Assembly (NCBI GenBank): GCA_916610825.1
Contig: OU744448.1
Coordinates: forward strand, 17,731,936-17,795,935
Reading direction: 5' to 3'
Source: Haliclystus octoradiatus
Lineage: Eukaryota; Cnidaria; Staurozoa; Stauromedusae; Haliclystidae
Length of the DNA: 64,000 nucleotides
Shown here: piece after piece, positions 25,042-64,000 of the stretch
Layout: each line of letters begins with the position of its first letter
Numbering within the stretch: the first letter of the stretch is position 1
The notes under the pieces: model-generated
Database searches by the model: none
What the model saw: the letters and a program-made list of their open reading frames with translations, nothing else
What the model was told of the DNA's origin: nothing
Position numbers and translations under genes: made by a program

Positions 25042-26937
25042 ATGGCCTTGATAATCGTTCTCACCGTGGCTCTACTGTGCGTCAATGTCACACTGGCTGA
25101 TCAGAACATAGATCCCATGGTAAGTTACACAGAAACAAGAATGTTCAGTATATGTCACTTGTCGTCTTATGACGAGGAAAGTCAAGAACGAGCATAAGCA
25201 AAACTGGACGACACTATATATAGCTAATATCAAATGTCTCTATTATGCAACGACGAGATTCAGGACGTTTAAAACATTTTAATGTTTTTATTAGTCCCCG
25301 TCAAACTGCTAAGCAATCCAATATATGTACAATTCACATTTGAAGATGTAGGAAGCTAGATTACAATTTGTTTCACATTGATCCGATCGTTTTTGTTACT
25401 GTTAATATAGATTTATCTACACAAATATGGATTTCTTGGCACTGGTCGCTCTTCTCAGAAATCCCTTGGTAGTGCTGTCAAATCGTTCCAAAAGCTTGCT
25501 GGTCTACCACCTACTGGCACACTGGATACCACTACATTAGCTATGATGAAGAGAGACCGTTGTGGCTTCATTGATAATAGTCCCTCGTTTGCATACTGGG
25601 GAGCTGGTACAAAATGGACGAGCACTAGTTTGACTTATAAATTCAGTTCGTTTACTTATGATTTGGATCGCCAGACTGTTCGTAATATAATGAGACAGGC
25701 ATATAAAGCATGGAGTGACGTCACGCCATTGACTTTCAGAGAAATATCATCCGGTAAACCTACAATGGATATAAGGTATAAACCATGACATTTGAATGTA
25801 ATTTACATATAACATAATTTGGCGTGGAAGGTATAATTACAGCCCTCAATTTAATCCCATGATTTTTCCTACAGATTCGCCCGTTACTATCATGGGGATC
25901 GTGGTAGTAATAGTTTCGATGGTAAAGGTGGAACTCTTGCACATGCATATTACCCACATGACGGTCGCATTCATTTTGATGATGATGAGTCCTATGTTGA
26001 TGGTCCTTCTACCAATGGACGGACGAGTTTATTCTATGTTGCAGCACACGAGATAGGACATGCCATTGGATTAAGCCACGACCAATCAAACAATGCTCTC
26101 ATGTATGCATTTCATGTCTATTTTGGAAACCGGCATCAATTCCGTCTTCCATCGTCTGACGTTCGCCGGATCCAATATTTATACGGAAGTAAGTTTAAAT
26201 TGAGTAATATTGCTCAGCTCTGATATTGCTTGCACATTTGCCCGCATTTTGTGATTATTTATAATCAATGGAGTACAGTACATGCATGCTGTAATTATGT
26301 AATATTCTATTTATGGCCAGTATTTACCGGATTTCTCTAAAATATACAATTATACATTAAGCATCAAGTGCAAATTCAGGAGAAACGAACATTTTGAAAT
26401 TTGTCAACGAACGATTGCCGGAAACAACATCGCTCCATATTGTATCATTAGATGGGAGAGAAAGGGTCAACCCGCCAAAGATAAGGGCGTTGACTTAACC
26501 CGCGGAAGCAGATATTGTTGTATCTTCTGCCTTCTATGTTCCAGAGCCTACCAAACAAAAGATTGAGTTGCACCATTTTAATTCTTTGTCTTTGTCTTTT
26601 TTAAGGTGGTGGCACTAGACCTAGACCAGTTATACCAAGTAAGTAAATAATTACTGTTGAATAATGACAATAATGTATTTAAACAGATGGCTCCAACGTT
26701 TGTTGTAAAGTTCACTATTTTGTCCACAATGTTTTCGTACAGTACTGGGAACCACATTTAAACCCATTTTGATATTAGAAGTTCATAAGCCTTTCTTGAA
26801 AACTATAAGCCATTGTATTTTCTCATTTAGCAAATCGATGTAATGACTTGGCTGGTTGGTGTTCGCGGTACAAGAATAATTGTAAATATGATTATCATGT
26901 GATTAAAAATTGCCAAAGGACATGTAGAAAATGTTAA
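25042..26937 (+). CDS. Secreted minimal matrix metalloproteinase with C-terminal ShKT domain, 5 exons
   Basis: Exons: 25042-25119, 25411-25775, 25875-26188, 26606-26638 and 26831-26937. Phases 0, 2, 1, 1 agree and give 298 residues. Order: signal peptide (1 to about 19, MALIIVLTVALLCVNVTLA); short propeptide with a peptidoglycan-binding-like helix bundle (about 27-70); cysteine switch RCGFID with Cys77, which in this family holds the enzyme latent by binding the catalytic zinc; catalytic domain with HEIGHAIGLSH (His206, Glu207, His210, His216) and Met-turn Met224; an 11-residue Pro/Arg hinge (exon 4); and an ShKT domain with six cysteines (267, 274, 281, 291, 295, 298) ending on the last Cys. 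The hemopexin domain of most MMPs is absent. It should cleave extracellular matrix or surface proteins outside the cell; the ShKT domain may bind a channel or matrix partner. The start at 25042 begins the signal peptide; in-frame ATGs at 24931 and 24934 would add a non-hydrophobic leader of 36-37 residues. Confidence 0.92.
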
Positions 26938-26992
26938 ATAGTCAATTAACCAGTGAATCGAATAGTATAATACTTCTATTACTACTACTACT

Positions 26993-26998
26993 AATAAA
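26993..26998 (+). terminator. Poly(A) signal AATAAA, MMP gene
   Basis: AATAAA lies 56 bases after the MMP stop codon, just before the repeat region that carries the LINE. Confidence 0.6.
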
Positions 26999-27039
26999 TA
27001 TTATCCAAGAGCAGTAAAACAATGCTCAATATGTCTGTA

Positions 27040-27194
27040 GACAGAGCTGTAAATAAAAATAGAGGAGTCAAAGACTACTCATTTTGTTACTGTAACTTAT
27101 ATAAGTTTCACGCTTTATTGTTTCACGCTTAACTGTTAACATAACTTGATTGTCATTATTTAGTCTTAACTGTCTGATGATCACAATAAAGCGT
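27040..27194 (-). repeat. Rearranged copy of the hammerhead-bearing repeat family
   Basis: On the minus strand 27086-27115 reads GCGTGAAAC, then a stem III-like ACUU/AAGU hairpin, then TTACAG, matching the 3' half of the motif at 40929-40970. The 5' half (CTGT then CTGATGA) is on the plus strand at about 27169-27179, so an inner piece looks inverted. A LINE inserted right after it (target copy 27181-27194). Flanking GAGCTGTAAATAA and GGAGTCAAAGAC blocks are shared with the 47-kb copy. Confidence 0.55.
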
Positions 27195-28570
27195 TTCACT
27201 AATAAAATGATCACATTCAAAATGATTCTCTACATCGATCCCACTCTCTGTATACTATCCATGCATTTCAAAAATTTACTTGACCCGAACAATAAGTCTC
27301 CTGAATTCAATTTTGATGGTATCGATATTTGCACAAATCCTGATGACTCCGAAAACCTGCAAGATTTGTTATTTGTCAAGCTTAAAGAACAATTTGGTAT
27401 AAACGGTCTACTTCTACGTTTAATAGGTGTTCTGCTTAAAGGAAATTTTATCAAAATCCACGACGGAATTCGACTCTGTGAATCTATTAAGCAGAATCAA
27501 GGTGTGGTTCAGGGGGACAGTTTATCTCCAACATTGTTTTTATTATATATAACGGACCTTGCGAATCTTTTAAGAGATGAAAATGGCCTCAAGTATTTAT
27601 TCTTCGCTGATGATTTAGCAATTTATTCAACTCAACGAAATGTACTCCAGAATAGTTTACATATTATTTCTATTTGGAGTGAAGCAAATGTTCTCCAAGT
27701 AAACTTACAAAAAACAAACATTATGAAATTTCGAAAAGGGGGTCGCTTGTGCGACAATGATAAATTTACTTATCGTCAAAATCCTGTTGAATTCTGTAAA
27801 TCGTATACATATCTTGGTGTTACTCTGCAGATCTCATTAAGTTTTACAGAGCATATTGCCAAAAAGAAACATAAATTTTCAATCGCACTTGGTTAAATAC
27901 AAATATTCAAAATGAAATTGTCTCCTATTGTTACGTATGGTTTCGAAGTAAAAGGTCCTTACCTTACATTATCTAATTTAATCGAACTTGATAAAATGAA
28001 AACTCTATATCTAAAACTTGTTTTAGGTGTATCTAGTTTATCGTCAAATTCGTTGGTATTTTTATTTATAGATACAACCTCGTTTATTTTTGATTTGAAA
28101 GCTTGTTATAACCTAAACCAAGTCGTAGTTGATAATATTTTTACTGTTAAAGAAATCAAATTACACAATCTAATGGAAATGACCACCGCTATGCTCCAGT
28201 TCTGCAATCAAATGGATGGCAGTTGTCAAATCAACCAAATAGACATTATATCACGCGCCTATCAATCCACGGTTTTCATCATCTTACCTGTATGACTAAT
28301 GGATTCCATCACCCTGATGAGGCATGTTTATGTAAACAATGCGGGTTATCTTCATCGTATTTGTACCATATTCTTAAATTTTGTTAATTGATATTGTTAA
28401 AAATATAGAGCAAAATAATGCTATTTGAATAAGAAAAAGAATATATATATTATTAATATAACTAACTACAGTAATTACAAATTAGAACAAACTAGACAGA
28501 TAACTATGTATCTAGCAATTCATAAAAAGTTTGCCCAGAATTGGGCGTAAATAAAAAAAAAATAAAAAAA
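27195..28570 (+). mobile_element. 5'-truncated LINE (non-LTR retrotransposon)
   Basis: About 1.38 kb with a 3' A-rich tail, flanked by the 14-bp direct repeat TCACAATAAAGCGT (27181-27194 and 28571-28584), the sign of target-primed insertion. It encodes the back half of a reverse transcriptase: the palm motif GVVQGDSLSPTLF, the catalytic FFADD at about 27603, and the thumb-like YLGVTL. After a frame change near 27900 comes a C-terminal segment ending in a CLCKQC-x8-H-x4-C zinc-knuckle-like motif (about 28326-28384). The endonuclease and the start of RT are missing, so it is dead on arrival. The long perfect target repeats suggest a fairly recent insertion. The clade is not assigned. Confidence 0.85.
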
Positions 28571-28584
28571 TCACAATAAAGCGT

Positions 28585-29303
28585 GAGAAACTCAAAATAG
28601 CAAAATGTGTTCTAGTTTATCTGGTACAGTATTAAACACATAGATGGTTTATCAACATGGATATCAGCTGACATTTTGATGATGCTACGATAATATACAT
28701 AGTATTAGTCATGTATTTGTTGATCATGACTTCTCACTGTGCTAAAACACTATTTGTTCCCGGTAATAGTTCCATGTCGATGGCTGATATCTGTGGGCTG
28801 ATTCAGCATCTATGCCCAAACAAACACGGATTCAGCTTGGTTCGAAGAAATTCCAAACAGTCTGTTCCAGATGAATATTATTAAAGAAAAAAGAGGATTC
28901 TTACGCTAGAAGTGAATAGTGTACCGGATTATAGAGGAAATCCAGGCTGAAAAGAATGGTCCGAGCGGGGAATGCAATATGCAATCTTCTGGAATTGGTA
29001 CTAAACTCTGTTAAAAAATAAGTACATTCCCCTAGCAAAACCAAGTTTTCGGAATTCTTTGCAACTAGGGAGGAAAGTGGACAAGACAACGATAAACATG
29101 GCTATCAATTATATATTTGAGTATTTATAAAAATATAAGGGATAAAATGCCTTCCTCATGTGAACGAAAATTTATGCAATTCAGTTGGTCTATATATAAA
29201 TACAAAATAATAAAATACAAAAGTAAACGAATGAAAAGTTATGCCAGCACACTAGAAATCAGCATTATCTAACCCAATCTGTATTCATAATTATGCACAT
29301 AAA
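28585..29303. other. Gap between the LINE and the PLEKHH stop codon
   Basis: The part nearest 29304 should be PLEKHH 3'UTR on the minus strand, though I find no clear AATAAA. No other feature is supported. Confidence 0.4.
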
Positions 29304-62665
<33,362 letters not shown>

Positions 62666-62854
62666 TTTGGTGTTTGGCAGTCATTCAATTCAATGCAGAC
62701 CTATCTCTATCTCACTACAAGATAATACAGAACCAAAATTAGACAAAATCTATTTCTTTTGGCACAGAGATAATTGGGGCCTTCGCCCTTTTTATCGATA
62801 ATGATAATTTATTAATGCGGCATGTGAGTCAATGAGATGACTGAGATGACTTAC

Positions 62855-62886
62855 GTTACTCTTCATTTTTCCGCCATTTTGAAATA
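62855..62886 (-). promoter_or_regulatory. Candidate 5'UTR exon of PLEKHH with a YY1-like site
   Basis: On the minus strand a 32-base segment lies between a CTTTCAG acceptor and a GTAAGT donor. It includes AAAATGGCGG, a match to the YY1 consensus, which also opens a four-codon upstream ORF. Either it is a leader exon or the transcription start lies close by. Confidence 0.4.
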
Positions 62887-63355
62887 CTGAAAGAGAACTG
62901 ATCATATCAGTATCACATCATTCATACATGATTCTGTTCTGCACAAATTCAAATTTCAAAACAAAACAGAAGTAGAGAGAACAGTTCCGCAATTAAAATT
63001 TCATCATCAGATTATAAATTATTGGTTAGAAAATACCCAACTTTGACAATAGATAGGCCTACACAAAATAAACCAAATGAGTAATAGTGTGTTAATAGTT
63101 GTTATTAAAAATTCACCTATTGTGTCATTTTTGTCATCCTCATTCGCGTGTTGCAGAAGAGGCGAAGCGATCAATTTTTACATCAGTATACAAGAAGTCA
63201 CCGATCAGACTCTGATCAGGCCTAGTCTACGCTATTGTTATTGAGATGCAGTGTCGAGATGTTTACAGTCATGTTTACGGTTGATTGGATGGAATTATCA
63301 CTCTCATCATCTACTGCTCATGAGTGACTTTATACGAGGGAAACAACATTCAAAG

Positions 63356-63424
63356 GTGAGCCCTAGAAATTAGAAAATGACATCATAAAATTACATTTGC
63401 TGAGTTTGTCATTGTAAATTTCAG
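63356..63424 (+). other. Putative 69-bp intron in the 5'UTR of the right-hand gene
   Basis: An AAAG|GTGAGC donor at 63355/63356 and a TTTCAG acceptor ending at 63424 define a short intron just before the coding start at 63485. Confidence 0.4.
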
Positions 63425-63484
63425 CATGTAGGCTTATATTTTCCGAAAAATAGACCAGCAGAGAAAAAGCTATATCCGTGAAAC

Positions 63485-63502
63485 ATGAGTGGACCTCCAA
63501 AG
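63485..63502 (+). CDS. First coding exon of an unidentified plus-strand gene
   Basis: AACATGAGTGGACCTCCAAAG runs into a consensus GTGAGT donor at 63503, giving MSGPPK and then an intron that leaves the window. The upstream leader has its own splice sites. The position is head to head with PLEKHH (start codons about 820 bp apart), which suggests a shared bidirectional promoter. Too short to identify. Confidence 0.4.
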
Positions 63503-64000
63503 GTGAGTTGATGGGATATATTTTCTGATGTTATTGCTCAAATGTGAACGACACATGAGAAATGAGATTACAACTCCCAAACCCACACACAGGATGACTC
63601 GGACTCAGACTGAAATCAACATTCAAAGTTGTATTTTTTCGGGACACAGCTTCAATGTGGCCCTGGCCTGGAGAAATCCTGGTCATAATTGACATTGTTG
63701 GATATGGCCATTCCTTACAGAGATACAATGCATGATTATTGAACAGTGCAGTGATCAAGTTTCAACCCCAGATAATATTCAATAGCCTAATTTATTATAA
63801 ATGTATGTATACTTTGGCCGTTTATCCTTTAGCATCTCATTAGAACTGAGAATATATGCCTTTAAATCGTAACAACAGACAGTTTAGGGACGCCGGCAGC
63901 TTTGGTCAGGGGGCAAGCTAGACTTAGAGGGCATTTTCACCTCGGGAAATTTGTCTACACAACGGTTTCACGCCAGTGTGTAAAGATTGAATTTTGTGCG
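63503..64000 (+). other. Right edge: probable first intron of the plus-strand gene
   Basis: No further exon recognised before the end of the window. The minus-strand frame at 63531-63758 has no supporting motif. Confidence 0.4.

Overview
The window is animal nuclear DNA: AT-rich, with long introns, GT-AG splice junctions, many interspersed repeats and long pure microsatellites. The gene families (DMRT with DM and DMA domains, an ShKT-bearing matrix metalloproteinase, a PLEKHH/MAX-1 protein with PH-PH-MyTH4-FERM order) fit a marine invertebrate, probably a bilaterian and possibly a deuterostome such as a hemichordate. The species cannot be fixed from the sequence alone. Most real coding sequence is in short exons; I joined these by hand using splice sites and reading phase.

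Layout, left to right. (1) 2287-6868, plus strand: a three-exon DMRTA (DMRT4/5-like) transcription factor with a CCAAT/TATA-like promoter and a poly(A) signal. (2) 7766-8744: a non-autonomous DNA transposon with a tiny hairpin MITE inside it. (3) 9243-11612, minus strand: a five-exon bZIP transcription factor with an unusual basic region, convergent with the DMRT gene. (4) 13567-23671, plus strand: a six-exon, single-pass membrane protein with one cytoplasmic PDZ domain and a long Ser-rich tail. It is divergent from the bZIP gene. (5) 25042-26937, plus strand: a small secreted matrix metalloproteinase that ends in an ShKT domain. (6) 27195-28570: a 5'-truncated LINE with a poly(A) tail and a 14-bp target duplication. 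(7) 29304-62665, minus strand: a PLEKHH/MAX-1 gene of 32 coding exons filling the right half. (8) 63485 onward, plus strand: the first coding exon of another gene, head to head with PLEKHH.

The PLEKHH introns hold most of the repeats. These include a hammerhead-ribozyme-like fold inside a palindromic element (about 40.9 kb), with a degenerate copy at 47.6 kb and a broken one at 27.1 kb. There is also a hairpin repeat family with five or six copies, a three-level nested insertion at 57.7-58.3 kb, a 940-bp foldback element at 55.7-56.6 kb, clusters of the palindrome GTTCATGAAC, two (ATT)n arrays and a (GTAT)n array grown from a LINE tail.

The two transcription factors and the PDZ, MMP and PLEKHH genes do not form an obvious pathway; this reads as ordinary neighbourhood, not an operon or cluster. 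I saw no LTR retrovirus-like element, Polinton, CRISPR array, rRNA or tRNA.
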